Assembly (NCBI RefSeq): GCF_018141105.1 | Contig: NZ_CP054839.1 | Span: 5,332,001 to 5,396,000, forward strand | Reading direction: 5' to 3' | From: Saccharopolyspora erythraea | GTDB lineage: Bacteria > Actinomycetota > Actinomycetes > Mycobacteriales > Pseudonocardiaceae | DNA: 64,000 nucleotides | In this document: positions 42,090-50,910 of the stretch, in pieces | How positions within the stretch are numbered: the first letter of the stretch is position 1 | Layout of the letters: every line of letters starts with the position of its first letter | Made by a program: the position numbers and the translations under genes | The notes under the pieces: model-generated | Database searches by the model: none | What the model was told of the DNA's origin: nothing | Seen by the model: only the letters and a program-made list of their open reading frames with translations

Positions 42090-42665
42090 ATGACCTCGCA
42101 GCAGCCAGATCCCCTCGCGGCTCCGCCCGTCGCGACCGGCGAAGCGGCCGAGGTGTCCCCACCGCGACCGGTCGTGCTGGCGTTCTGGATCGCCATGGTC
42201 CTGCCACTGCTCGTCGGCGTGCTGGACACCGTGTTCGCCTACCTCACCAACGACGCGACGACGGCGAGCGTCAACGCCCTGCTGGAGCGCTACGGCGTGC
42301 CGCCGACACCGCCCACCCCGTCGGACTGGCTGCTCCCGGCGCTGGTGTCGGCCGTGCTGGCGGCGCTGTGGATCGCGTTCGGCTTCCCGCTGCGGGCCGG
42401 CCGCCAGTGGGCGCGCGTGACGCTCGCGGTGTTCGCCGCGCTGTGGCTGTTCGCGGAGCTCATGGGCAACGTCCTCACGCCCGTCGTCTTCGCGGTGCTC
42501 GGGGGCGAGTGGGACCTGGGCCTGTCCACCGGGATGCTCGTCGTCCTGGTGCTCGTGCGGCTCCTGGCCACCACCGGATGCATCGTGTTCCTGGTCCTGG
42601 TCTTCAGCCGTCGGTCCAACGAGTTCTTCCGGGCGCCCCGACCGCCGCACCCGCACCACTGGTGA
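42090..42665 (+). CDS. Hypothetical four-helix membrane protein
   Basis: The 191-residue protein starts at ATG 42090, with GGAG directly upstream. Four hydrophobic helices are visible: VVLAFWIAMVLPLLVGVLDT, LLPALVSAVLAALWIAFGFP, VTLAVFAALWLFAELMGNVL and LVVLVLVRLLATTGCIVFLV. The N-terminus is Pro/Ala-rich and probably cytoplasmic; the tail ends in PHPHHW. I recognise no named family. The stop codon is inside the left arm of the terminator at 42656-42691. Confidence 0.75.
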   Translation: MTSQQPDPLAAPPVATGEAAEVSPPRPVVLAFWIAMVLPLLVGVLDTVFAYLTNDATTASVNALLERYGVPPTPPTPSDWLLPALVSAVLAALWIAFGFPLRAGRQWARVTLAVFAALWLFAELMGNVLTPVVFAVLGGEWDLGLSTGMLVVLVLVRLLATTGCIVFLVLVFSRRSNEFFRAPRPPHPHHW

Positions 42666-42691
42666 CGCCGCGCCACCGGTGTCACCAGTGG
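42656..42691. terminator. Bidirectional hairpin with stop codons in its arms
   Basis: CCACTGGTGAC and GTCACCAGTGG form a perfect 11-base stem around a 14-base loop. The left arm holds the TGA of the membrane-protein gene and the right arm holds the stop of the GGDEF-EAL gene. Confidence 0.75.
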
Positions 42692-45426
42692 TCGCGGAGC
42701 CGTTCGATCGGTTCGGGACGTCCCAGGTAGAAACCCTGCGCCTGGTCGCAGCCGACCTCGCCCAGGAAGTCGAGCTGCCGCGCGGTCTCCACGCCCTCGG
42801 CCACGACGTCGAGCCCGACCGCATGGGCCATGGCCACGATGCTGTTGATCATGACCCGGAGCTCCTCCGACGAGTCCAGGTCGGTGACGAACGACCGGTC
42901 GATCTTGAGGGTGTCCAGCGGCAGTCTGCGCAGCTGCGCCAGCGACGAGTAGCCGGTGCCGAAGTCGTCGATCGCCAGCCGCACGCCCAGCTCGCGCAGC
43001 GAGCTGAGCACGCGCGCCGACGCCGCCGGATCGTGCATGATCGCGTTCTCGGTGACCTCCAGGCACAGCGCGTGCGCGGGCAGCCCGGCGTCGGTGAGCG
43101 CCTGCTTCACCAGCACCTGCAGGTAGGGGTCGTCGAGCTGGCGCGGTGAGAGGTTGGCGTTGAGCCGCAGGTCCTCGCCGCGGCGTTCGCGCTCGGCGGC
43201 GACCCGGCGGGTCGCCATGCGCAGCATGTGGGCGCCGATGGAGTTGATCAGGTCGCTCTGCTCGGCCAGCGGGATGAACTCGCCCGGCGAGACCGTCCCG
43301 TGCACCGGGTGCGTCCACCGCAGCAGGCCCTCCACGCCCACCGTGTTCTCGGTGCGCAGGTCGACGACCCGCTGGTAGGCGACCCAGAGCTGGTCCTGCT
43401 GCGCGGCGTGGCGCAGGTCCTGCTCCAGCACCATGTTGCGCTGCATGCTCTCGCGGAGCTCGACGTCGAAGAACTCGTAGCGCCCGCCGCCGCGGGTCTT
43501 GGCCTGGTACATGGCAACGTCGGCGTCGCGCAGCAGCTCCGGCCCGGCCCGGGTGTCGCCCGGGCGGGAGAGCACGATGCCGATGCTGCCGTTGACGTGC
43601 AGCTGCCTGCCCTGCACGTCGATCGGCTCGGTCAGGGCGGCCAGCAGCCCGGTCGCCAGCTCGCGCAGCACGTCGTCGTCGCTCTCGTCGTGGACCAGGA
43701 CCACGAACTCGTCCCCGCCGAGCCTGCCTACCAGGTCCTCCTCCCGAGAGGTGCGGAACAGCCGCTCGCCCACGATCCGCAGCACGTCGTCGCCGACGCC
43801 GTGGCCCAGCGAGTCGTTGATCAGCTTGAAGTTGTCCAGGTCGATGAACAGCACCGCGATCGCGCGGGTGCGGTCCCGCGACACCGCCAGGTGCCGCAGC
43901 GCCAGCGTGCGGTTGGCCAGTCCGGTCAGCGGATCGTGGGTGGCCTCGTACTCCAGGCGCTCCCGGGCGGCCCGGCTGTCGGTGATGTCGGTGAACGAGG
44001 TGACGACCATGTGCGGCGGCCGGTCCTGCGGGGTCAGCGAGCGCGACGTCAGCGACAGCCACACGCTGTGCCCGTCCGCGCGCACCAGGCGGACCACCCG
44101 GGAGTTCTCCGGTCGCCCGGTCCACTGGGCCAGGCTGGAGGGCTGCTCCTCCGGTCGCATGGCGGCGCCGCTCTCGTCGAACGTGGGCCACGACGTGGGC
44201 CGGGAGCCGACGATCTGCGACGCCGGGGCGCCCAGGATGCGCTGCGCCGCCGGGTTCGCCGACTCGATGAGACCGGACGGGCCCACCACGACCACGCCCT
44301 CGTCGAGGGCCGCGACGACGGTGGCGAAGTCCTGCTCGGCCCGCCGCCGCGCGGTCTCGTCGGCGCACACCAGGACGAAGCCGCTGTCCATCTCCGCCGC
44401 CGAGATCCGGATGACCAGCGCGGTGCCGTCGCTGCGCCGGTGCAGGGCCTCGGTGACCCCGCCGCTGGAGACCAGCTCCTGCGGTTGCAGCGGCGCGCCG
44501 ACCAGGTCGGCGACGTGCCGTGCCAGCGCTTCGTCCTCGGCTATCCCGTAGACCGCCTCGGCCGCGGGGTTCCAGCTGGTGACGATGCCGTGGCGGTCGG
44601 TCGCGATGATCGCGTTGCTGACGTGCTGGACCAGGGCCGCCTGGAAGCGCAGCGTCTCCTCGGCCGCCTTCTGGGCGCTGACGTCGCGCCCGACGACCTG
44701 CACCGCCGAGCTGCCTTCCCACGTGGTGTGCACCGCGACCAGCTCGACCGGCACCGTGGTGCCGTCGATGCGCCGCAGCTCGGCCTCGGCCCGCGGGGTC
44801 GCGGTGCCCGGGGACTCCAGCGACCTGATCCGCCGCCGCATCTGCGGGATCGAGTCCGGCGCCACGAAGTCGGTGACCGGGCGGCCGAGCAGCTGCGCGG
44901 GCGACTGGGCGCCCAGGATGGTCCCCATCGCCGGGTTGACGTAGCGGATGATGTTGTCCTGGTGCACGCAGATCGCGTCGGGGCTGAGCTCGGCCAGCAG
45001 GCGGTACCGGTCGGCCAGGTCGCTCAGCGCCTGCCGGTCCCGGTGGGCGCCTGTCACGTTGCGGGCGAGACCGATGAGTCCGCTGGTGTGCGTGCCCTCG
45101 CCGTGCGCGCGGGCGTGGAAGTGCAGCAGCCGCTGGCCGTCCTCGACGGTGTCCACGGGCTGTTCGAGGTCGAAGTCCTGCCACAGCGGCGTCGTCCGCG
45201 CCGACACCACCAGGGGTTCGACGAGCCCGCGCAGCCGCCGGCGCACCTCGGCGTGCTCGGCACCCGCCGCGCCGAGCAGGGTGTCCATCCCCTCGGCCCA
45301 GGTGACCTCATCGGTGGCGAAGTCGTAGGTCCACCGGACGGCTCCGTGCATGGACAACGCGAGGTCCAAGAACTCGCGATCCAGACCGGAACCGCTCCGG
45401 ATCTCGCCGCCTGGATCCACTTCCAT
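42682..45426 (-). CDS. PAS-GGDEF-EAL cyclic-di-GMP protein
   Basis: The 914-residue protein has about four PAS-like sensor regions before residue 490 (for example LAELSPDAICVHQDNIIRYV and IATDRHGIVTSWNPAAEAVY). The GGDEF domain follows, with RLGGDEFVVLVHDE and the intact active-site motif at residues 570-574. The EAL domain begins near 690: VGVEGLLRWTHPVHG has EGL in place of EAL but keeps the Glu; LEVTENAIM, AIDDFGTGYSSLAQLRRLPL and VAEGVETARQL hold the other metal-binding residues. Both synthesis and breakdown of cyclic di-GMP look possible. There is no membrane helix, so it is a soluble sensor. The expected inhibitory RxxD site is not evident. Confidence 0.92.
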   Translation of the reverse strand: MEVDPGGEIRSGSGLDREFLDLALSMHGAVRWTYDFATDEVTWAEGMDTLLGAAGAEHAEVRRRLRGLVEPLVVSARTTPLWQDFDLEQPVDTVEDGQRLLHFHARAHGEGTHTSGLIGLARNVTGAHRDRQALSDLADRYRLLAELSPDAICVHQDNIIRYVNPAMGTILGAQSPAQLLGRPVTDFVAPDSIPQMRRRIRSLESPGTATPRAEAELRRIDGTTVPVELVAVHTTWEGSSAVQVVGRDVSAQKAAEETLRFQAALVQHVSNAIIATDRHGIVTSWNPAAEAVYGIAEDEALARHVADLVGAPLQPQELVSSGGVTEALHRRSDGTALVIRISAAEMDSGFVLVCADETARRRAEQDFATVVAALDEGVVVVGPSGLIESANPAAQRILGAPASQIVGSRPTSWPTFDESGAAMRPEEQPSSLAQWTGRPENSRVVRLVRADGHSVWLSLTSRSLTPQDRPPHMVVTSFTDITDSRAARERLEYEATHDPLTGLANRTLALRHLAVSRDRTRAIAVLFIDLDNFKLINDSLGHGVGDDVLRIVGERLFRTSREEDLVGRLGGDEFVVLVHDESDDDVLRELATGLLAALTEPIDVQGRQLHVNGSIGIVLSRPGDTRAGPELLRDADVAMYQAKTRGGGRYEFFDVELRESMQRNMVLEQDLRHAAQQDQLWVAYQRVVDLRTENTVGVEGLLRWTHPVHGTVSPGEFIPLAEQSDLINSIGAHMLRMATRRVAAERERRGEDLRLNANLSPRQLDDPYLQVLVKQALTDAGLPAHALCLEVTENAIMHDPAASARVLSSLRELGVRLAIDDFGTGYSSLAQLRRLPLDTLKIDRSFVTDLDSSEELRVMINSIVAMAHAVGLDVVAEGVETARQLDFLGEVGCDQAQGFYLGRPEPIERLRDHW

Positions 45427-45877
45427 GATCCGTCCAATGAAGATTCCCGCACCCCGATCGCCGAACGGGTGCGTCGATCACGCGCAAATCACCGGTTCGG
45501 GTTCCCGCACCTGACCTGTCCACGGGTTCCCACCGGCAACGGTAGCCAACCGTTCGGACCGCGGCGCCGAGTCCGGAGTCCTGCACTCCGTGCCCCGCCT
45601 GCACGAACAGAAGGAAAAAGCCACCGACTGTAGTCGAGCCCTAAGAATTTCAGAACCAAAATACACTCGTTCGGGTTATACAAAGGAGAGCGCATTCACA
45701 ACGAGTAGCTAAAATCTCGGGGCATTCTTCACTCTGACGAGCAAGCAGGGCCTCGTCCGCGATTCGCAGCGCAGGCCCGGCGACGCAGGTCGGCGGGGCC
45801 GCGACGGCCCCCGGCCCATTCCGAGGCGCGCCGGGCGGGACGCGGCCTCCGCCAAGCTCCCCCGGAGGAAGACGATC
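45427..45877. other. Intergenic region, AT-rich core, no gene seen
   Basis: The stretch between the divergent GGDEF-EAL and ketosynthase genes contains the most AT-rich patch of the window (about 45630-45720). TTATAC at 45676-45681 is -10-like, and ACTCGTT/AACGAGT arms (45665-45671, 45700-45706) flank it. No convincing -35 is seen. Confidence 0.4.
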
Positions 45878-47035
45878 GTGCAGCATTGCGGAATCGGTGG
45901 CATCGGCGCGGTGACCGGCTACGGCTGGGGCCGCGAGCCCTTCTGGAACGGCCTGGTCTCAGGCGAGGTCGCCGCCTCTCCAGTCGAGGGGCACGGACCC
46001 GGCCGGGACCGGACGGCCTGGGTCGCCAAGGTCCCGGAGGGCGGTGAGGAGGCCGACGGGCCGAGCCGCTTCGCCAAGGCGATGCGGGCCGCCGCGCGGG
46101 AGGCGATCACCGACGCCGAGGAACGCGGGTGGCGTCCCGGGCGCCGGGTCGGCCTGCTGCACGCGGCCGTGCTCGGCGACCTGCCCTCCTGGAACGACTT
46201 CTACGGCAGGCGGGCCGGGGACGTGCCGGTTCGCGACTACCTCGCGCTGATGCCCTCCACCCCGGTGTCGATGCTGATGCAGGAGTTCGGCTTCCACGGA
46301 CCCGCGATGAACGTCTCGGCGACGTGCGCGTCCGGCAACGCGGGCCTGCTCACCGCGAAGGCGTGGCTCGACGCCGGCGTGGTCGACGACGTGGTGTTCG
46401 TGGCCACCGACGTGTCCTCCACACCGGAGACCGTGCTGCACTTCGAACGGCTGGGGGTCGCGATCACCGACGCCGAGCCGCTGCAGGCGTGCCGGCCCTT
46501 CCAGGAAGGCAGCCGCGGCTTCGTGATGGGCGAGGCGTCGGTGGGGATGGTGCTCTCCAGCGGCGGGAGCGGCCATTACGCCCGCGTCCTGGGCGGCGCG
46601 ATGTCGCACGACGCGCACCACGTCACCTCGGTCGCCCCCGACGCGGCCGAACTGCGCCGGTGCTTCACCGAGGCGCTCGCCGACGCGGGCGCGGACCCCT
46701 CGCGGGTGCGCTACCTCAACGCCCACGGGCCCGGCACCCGGCAGTGCGACCGCGCCGAGAGCGGTGTCTTCGACGAGCTGCTCCCGGCCGATGCCCGGCT
46801 GTACTCGGTCAAGCCGCTGGCCGGTCACTGCATGGGCGCGGCGTCGGCGGTGGAGGTCGCCGCGGCCGCGCTCGGATACGACCGCGGGGTCATCCCCGCC
46901 CCGCCGACGGTGGCCGAGGGGCACCCGCGGCTGCTCGACGGGCCGACCACCCAGGCCGACGGGCTCACGCTGAAGTCGTCCCTCGGCCTGGGCGGGCACA
47001 ACTCCGCGGTCGTGCTCGCACCCGCCGATCGGTGA
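45878..47035 (+). CDS. Stand-alone beta-ketoacyl synthase-like protein
   Basis: The 385-residue thiolase-fold protein starts at GTG 45878, with GGAGGA 8 bases upstream. The active-site Cys150 lies in VSATCASGNAGLLTAKAWLD, His283 in LNAHGPGTRQCD and His317 in VKPLAGHCMGAASAVEVAAA (with Lys312), so the Cys-His-His set is complete. At 385 residues it is a little shorter than FabF. It has no acyl carrier protein, malonyltransferase or chain-length partner nearby, so it is an orphan condensing enzyme, perhaps for a specialised acyl product or as an acyltransferase. The downstream LGFP gene is 145 bases away. Confidence 0.9.
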   Translation: MQHCGIGGIGAVTGYGWGREPFWNGLVSGEVAASPVEGHGPGRDRTAWVAKVPEGGEEADGPSRFAKAMRAAAREAITDAEERGWRPGRRVGLLHAAVLGDLPSWNDFYGRRAGDVPVRDYLALMPSTPVSMLMQEFGFHGPAMNVSATCASGNAGLLTAKAWLDAGVVDDVVFVATDVSSTPETVLHFERLGVAITDAEPLQACRPFQEGSRGFVMGEASVGMVLSSGGSGHYARVLGGAMSHDAHHVTSVAPDAAELRRCFTEALADAGADPSRVRYLNAHGPGTRQCDRAESGVFDELLPADARLYSVKPLAGHCMGAASAVEVAAAALGYDRGVIPAPPTVAEGHPRLLDGPTTQADGLTLKSSLGLGGHNSAVVLAPADR

Positions 47036-47180
47036 ACGGCCGGGCGCACTCCGCGCGGTGCGCGCGGCCGCGAACCGACCCGGTCGATCCCTGGCGTGCG
47101 GCCCGAAAAGAACCGCCTGCGGCGGGCAACCTTTCCGGCCGGAACGACGATCCCTTGGTGACGAACCGAAAGGGGTCGCA

Positions 47181-48521
47181 GTGAAAGTCAGGAAACTTCT
47201 GGGGTGCGTCGCCGCAACGGCGACGGTTGTCTGCTTGACCACGGCCGTTCCCGCCGCGGCCGGAACCGGGACGACGGCCGTGACGCCGGGCGCCTTCGAA
47301 CCGGCCGCCCAGCCGCAGCAGCCGGGCGGCTCCGCGCCGGACACAACACCGGACACGTCGGAACCGGCGGAGTCACCGGATTCCACGACGTCACCGGATG
47401 CGGAGACCTCGTCTCCCGCCGAGTCACCGGGTGATGCCGCGGTGGCGCCCGCCGAGCCCGCGGGCGAGGTCGCCGACCCGGGCGACGGTGAGATCCAGAA
47501 GCGCTACGAGTCGATGTCCGAACAGGAACGGCAGGCGGTCGGTGAACCCGCCGGAGCCGAGGTCGTCGAGGACGAGGGCCTGCGCTGGCAGGACTTCACG
47601 CACGGCCGGTTCTACTGGACGCCGGAGACCGGCGTGAAGGTCGTGCACGGCTCGATCTACGGCCGCCTCCTGCAGCTGGGCGGCCACGCCGTGCTCGGGG
47701 TGCCGATCACCGACGAGACGGCCAGCAGCGGCGGGGGCCGCTACAGCGACTTCCGCACTCGCGACGGCGTGATCCACTCGGCGATCTACTGGTCGACGCG
47801 CACCGGGGCGCACCTGGTGCAGGGCCGGATCCTGGAGCACTTCCGCGACATCGGCGAGGACGCCGGGTTCGGCTACCCCTCCACCGACACCAGGACCACG
47901 CCGGACGGCTTCGGCGCCTACAACCACTTCCTCACCCCGAGCGGGCAGCGCGAGGACGCGTCGATCTACTGGACCCAGCCGACCGGGCCCAACGCGGTGC
48001 TGGGCGCCATCCGGGACAAGTGGGCCGCCACCGGCTGGGAACGCGGTCCGCTGAGCTACCCGACGACCGACGAGCTGTCCACATCGGATGGACTCGGCCG
48101 CTACAACGAGTTCAGCGGTGACGGGACGTTCCCCGCGGCGATCGTGTGGAGCCCGCGGACGGCGGCGCACTCGGTGCAGGGCGTGATCGCGCAGCGCTAC
48201 GCCGAGCTCAGCGGCCCGGAAGGGTTCCTCGGCTACCCGACGACCGACGAGCTGCCCACACCGGACGGGCGGGGCCGCTTCAACCACTTCACCGGCACCG
48301 GCGGTGCGTCGATCTACTGGACGCCCCAGACCGATGCCCACGCCGTGTACGGCGGCATCCGCGTCCGGTGGTCGCAACTGGGCTGGGAGCGCTCCTACCT
48401 CGGCTATCCGGTGAGCGAGGAGCACGACATCCCGCAGGGCAGGGCCGGAGAGTTCGAGGGCGGCTTCGTCGAGTGGCACCCCGACCAGGGACAGGTCATC
48501 GACTACCCGAAGCGCCGCTGA
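47181..48521 (+). CDS. Secreted LGFP-repeat protein
   Basis: The 446-residue protein starts at GTG 47181 (VKVRKLLGCVAATATVVCLT), with AAGGGG just upstream. The signal peptide ends near AAAGTG. Residues 35 to about 125 are low-complexity Pro/Ser/Thr/Glu sequence, a likely wall-spanning stalk. At least five LGFP repeats follow, each with a core such as HAVLGVPITDE, AGFGYPSTDT, GPLSYPTTDE, EGFLGYPTTDE and RSYLGYPVSEE, alternating with IYWSTRTGAH-type strands. LGFP repeats attach proteins to the arabinogalactan-mycolate or similar wall in mycolata, and are also common in other Pseudonocardiales. A strong terminator follows. Confidence 0.92.
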   Translation: MKVRKLLGCVAATATVVCLTTAVPAAAGTGTTAVTPGAFEPAAQPQQPGGSAPDTTPDTSEPAESPDSTTSPDAETSSPAESPGDAAVAPAEPAGEVADPGDGEIQKRYESMSEQERQAVGEPAGAEVVEDEGLRWQDFTHGRFYWTPETGVKVVHGSIYGRLLQLGGHAVLGVPITDETASSGGGRYSDFRTRDGVIHSAIYWSTRTGAHLVQGRILEHFRDIGEDAGFGYPSTDTRTTPDGFGAYNHFLTPSGQREDASIYWTQPTGPNAVLGAIRDKWAATGWERGPLSYPTTDELSTSDGLGRYNEFSGDGTFPAAIVWSPRTAAHSVQGVIAQRYAELSGPEGFLGYPTTDELPTPDGRGRFNHFTGTGGASIYWTPQTDAHAVYGGIRVRWSQLGWERSYLGYPVSEEHDIPQGRAGEFEGGFVEWHPDQGQVIDYPKRR

Positions 48522-48530
48522 CGGCGGGAC

Positions 48531-48565
48531 GGGTGCGTACGCCACGCGGTCTGGCGTACGCACCC
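48531..48565. terminator. Bidirectional 14-base-stem terminator
   Basis: GGGTGCGTACGCCA and its exact complement pair around the loop CGCGGTC, between the LGFP gene (stop 48521) and the convergent transporter gene (stop 48571). Confidence 0.8.
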
Positions 48566-48570
48566 GCTTC

Positions 48571-49893
48571 TCAGCCCCCGGCGCCCGCGGCGGTCCCGGC
48601 CGGTTCCTCGGTCAGGTCCCGCTTGTAGGTCTCCGACAGCAGGTAGATCGAGACGAACGAGATCAGGCACAGCACCACGACGTAGGCCGCGATCGCCATC
48701 GACGACCCGGTCGCTCCATACAGGACGGTGCAGATCATCGGCGCGATGCCACCACCGAGGATCGAGGCCAGCTGGTAGCTCAGCGAGGCACCGCTGTAGC
48801 GCAGCCTCGTGCTGAACAGCTCCGAGAAGAACGCCGACTGCGGCCCGTACACCGCGGTCCGGCATGCCTGCACGACCATGCCGCCCAGCAGGAACAGCAC
48901 GATGGAACCGCTGTCGACGAGCATGAAGTACGGCACCGCGAACAGCGCCAGCACCGCCATGCCGCCCAGCGACATCAGCCTGCGTCCGATGCGGTCGGAC
49001 AGCAGCCCGAAGGCGATCATCAGCGGGATGTCGACGAAGGCCAGGAACGAGTTGGCGTTGAGCACCGAGGTGCGTTCGTAGTCGAGGTGCTTCGTCGCGT
49101 AGGCCACGATCCACGTGCTGCCGACGTAGAAGGTCGCGTTGGTGGCCAGGAACGAACCGGCGGCCAGCAGGATCGTCCGCGGGTGCCTGCGCAGGACCTC
49201 GACCACCGGCATCCTCTCGGCACGGGTCTCCTGGGCCCGTTGCGAAGCCTCCTTGAAGACGGGGCTCTCGGCGATCTTGAGCCGGATGAGGAACCCGACA
49301 CCGATCAGCAACGCGCTGCACAGGAACGGGATCCGCCACCCCCAGGCCATGAACTGCTCCTCGGAGACCGTCGAGGAGATCAGCGAGAAGGTCAGGTTGC
49401 CCAGCAGCAGACCGGCGGGGACACCGACCTGCGGCCAGCTGCCGTAGAAGCCGCGCCTGCCCTCCGGTGCGTGCTCGACGGCCATCAGCGCCGCACCACC
49501 CCACTCACCGCCGACGCCGAGGCCCTGCGCGAAGCGCAGCAGCGTGAGCAGCACCGGCGCCCAGACCCCGATGTGGGAGTAGGTCGGCAGCAGGCCCATG
49601 AGCAGGGTCGCGAAGCCCATGAGCATCAGCGAGGCGATCAGCATCGGCTTGCGGCCCAGCCGGTCGCCGAAGTGCGCGAACAGCACCCCGCCGATCGGCC
49701 GGGCCAGGAACCCGACGGCGAAGGTCGCGAAGGCGGCGACCGTGCCGACGATCGGATCGAAGTCGGGGAAGAACAGCTGGTTGAAGACCAGTGCCGCGGC
49801 CGTGCCGTAGATGAAGAAGTCGTACCACTCGATCGTCGTGCCGATGAGGCTGGCGAACGCCACGCGCCGGGCGCTCGTGCCTGGAGGAGTCAT
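48571..49893 (-). CDS. MFS transporter, metabolite:H+ symporter family
   Basis: The 440-residue protein starts at ATG 49893 (MTPPGTSARRVAFASLIGTT). The signature IEWYDFFIYGTAAALVF begins helix 1 of the MHS family. ARPIGGVLFAHFGDRLGRKP is the conserved loop between helices 2 and 3, and RFAQGLGVGGEWGGAAL lies in helix 4. Twelve helices are present. MHS transporters import proline, betaine, alpha-ketoglutarate, shikimate or similar organic acids with protons; the substrate cannot be told here. A TTCCG-TGAAT-CGGAA dyad lies about 40 bases upstream of the start. Confidence 0.93.
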   Translation of the reverse strand: MTPPGTSARRVAFASLIGTTIEWYDFFIYGTAAALVFNQLFFPDFDPIVGTVAAFATFAVGFLARPIGGVLFAHFGDRLGRKPMLIASLMLMGFATLLMGLLPTYSHIGVWAPVLLTLLRFAQGLGVGGEWGGAALMAVEHAPEGRRGFYGSWPQVGVPAGLLLGNLTFSLISSTVSEEQFMAWGWRIPFLCSALLIGVGFLIRLKIAESPVFKEASQRAQETRAERMPVVEVLRRHPRTILLAAGSFLATNATFYVGSTWIVAYATKHLDYERTSVLNANSFLAFVDIPLMIAFGLLSDRIGRRLMSLGGMAVLALFAVPYFMLVDSGSIVLFLLGGMVVQACRTAVYGPQSAFFSELFSTRLRYSGASLSYQLASILGGGIAPMICTVLYGATGSSMAIAAYVVVLCLISFVSIYLLSETYKRDLTEEPAGTAAGAGG

Positions 49894-49929
49894 CTGGGCG
49901 CACCTTTCGGCGAGGAGCCGATGCGGAAC

Positions 49930-49944
49930 TTCCGTGAATCGGAA
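49930..49944. promoter_or_regulatory. Dyad upstream of the MHS transporter
   Basis: TTCCG-TGAAT-CGGAA is a perfect 5-base inverted repeat, 37 bases upstream of the transporter ATG. No regulator gene is adjacent, so the binding protein is unknown. Confidence 0.35.
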
Positions 49945-50049
49945 ACTAACGGTGTAAGGTTTCGAGCACAGTAGCCACCGCGAGACCGCACGACAAGACC
50001 ACGCGAACCGAAAAGTGGAAGGCGCCGCCCGGCGTCCGGTGTCCCCCGC

Positions 50050-50112
50050 CGCAGGCACGGGTGTGGGTGCGGGCGCGGGCGCGGGCGCGAGCGCCGGTGC
50101 GGATGTGGGTGA
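50050..50112. repeat. Simple G/C-rich hexamer-like repeat
   Basis: Imperfect tandem GGGYGC/GCGGGC units (about 60 bases) lie between the HAD and transporter genes. It looks like slippage-prone non-coding sequence. Confidence 0.5.
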
Positions 50113-50134
50113 CGACGCGCAGGCGCGGTGCGGG

Positions 50135-50806
50135 CTACCGGGGCAACGCGGCGATCCGGCTCGCGACCTCGACGAGGTCGCGGCCGACGACGTCGGCCGG
50201 GGTGAACACCTCGGCGTAGTGCCCTTCCAGCCTGCCCGCCCACCCCGCGCCAAGCCCTGCGCGCTTGGCACCGTGGCAGTCGAAGGCGTGCACGGCGACC
50301 AGGAAGACCTCGCCGGCGGAGCACCCGGTCAGCTCCAGCGCGTACTCGTACACGCGCCGCGGCGGTTTCCAGCTCCGGACGTCGGCCACGCTGATGACCT
50401 GCTCGACGTAGCCGGACAGGCCGCTGCGTTCGAGGAACCCGGTCGTCGTCTCGGCGGTGCCGTTGCTCAGGCAGACCACGGTGATCCCGGCGCCGGAGAG
50501 CACCCGCATGGCGGGCTCGGCGTCAGGCTGTGCGGGCAGCGTGGCGAAGCCCCCCATGACGTGCGCGACGGCGTCCTCGTCGAGCGAGCCGGCGGCCAGC
50601 GTCCGCAACGCCGACGCGCCCACCTCCGGGAACGTCGCGTAGTCACCGGCCAGCGTCAGCGCCATGCCGTCGCGCAACGTCCGGTCGAACCAGCGCGGCA
50701 CCAGCTCCGGCGCGAGCCCCACCTCGGCGAACCGGCCACACAACGGCTCCAGCGACATGAGCGTCTCGACCACGTCGAACGCGACCACGCGGGGACGAGC
50801 GGGCAT
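50135..50806 (-). CDS. Haloacid dehalogenase type II
   Basis: The 223-residue protein starts at ATG 50806, behind GAGGGG. Motif I is VAFDVVETLMSLEPL, with the nucleophilic Asp near residue 10. Motif II is VVCLSNGTAETT. Motif III is the Lys of VRSWKPPRRVYEYALELTG, and the late VFLVAVHAFDCHGAKRAGLG is the usual type II end, with Asp and conserved His. L-2-haloacid dehalogenases hydrolyse 2-haloacids through an Asp ester; many relatives act on other substrates. The thioesterase gene lies upstream on the same strand, 104 bases away. Confidence 0.88.
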   Translation of the reverse strand: MPARPRVVAFDVVETLMSLEPLCGRFAEVGLAPELVPRWFDRTLRDGMALTLAGDYATFPEVGASALRTLAAGSLDEDAVAHVMGGFATLPAQPDAEPAMRVLSGAGITVVCLSNGTAETTTGFLERSGLSGYVEQVISVADVRSWKPPRRVYEYALELTGCSAGEVFLVAVHAFDCHGAKRAGLGAGWAGRLEGHYAEVFTPADVVGRDLVEVASRIAALPR

Positions 50807-50910
50807 GTTCCCCTCCGAGCAGGCACTCACCGACCCCCCGGAGGCTACCCCGACGGGACCCGTCAGCGCTTGCCGCGGGCCGAAGACCGGGTTCGGCGGC
50901 TCGGAACGGA

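Noticed and set aside
43228-45633. An 801-codon plus-strand frame opposite the GGDEF-EAL gene
   Set aside because: Antisense shadow of a strongly supported gene, with no ribosome site and no domain.
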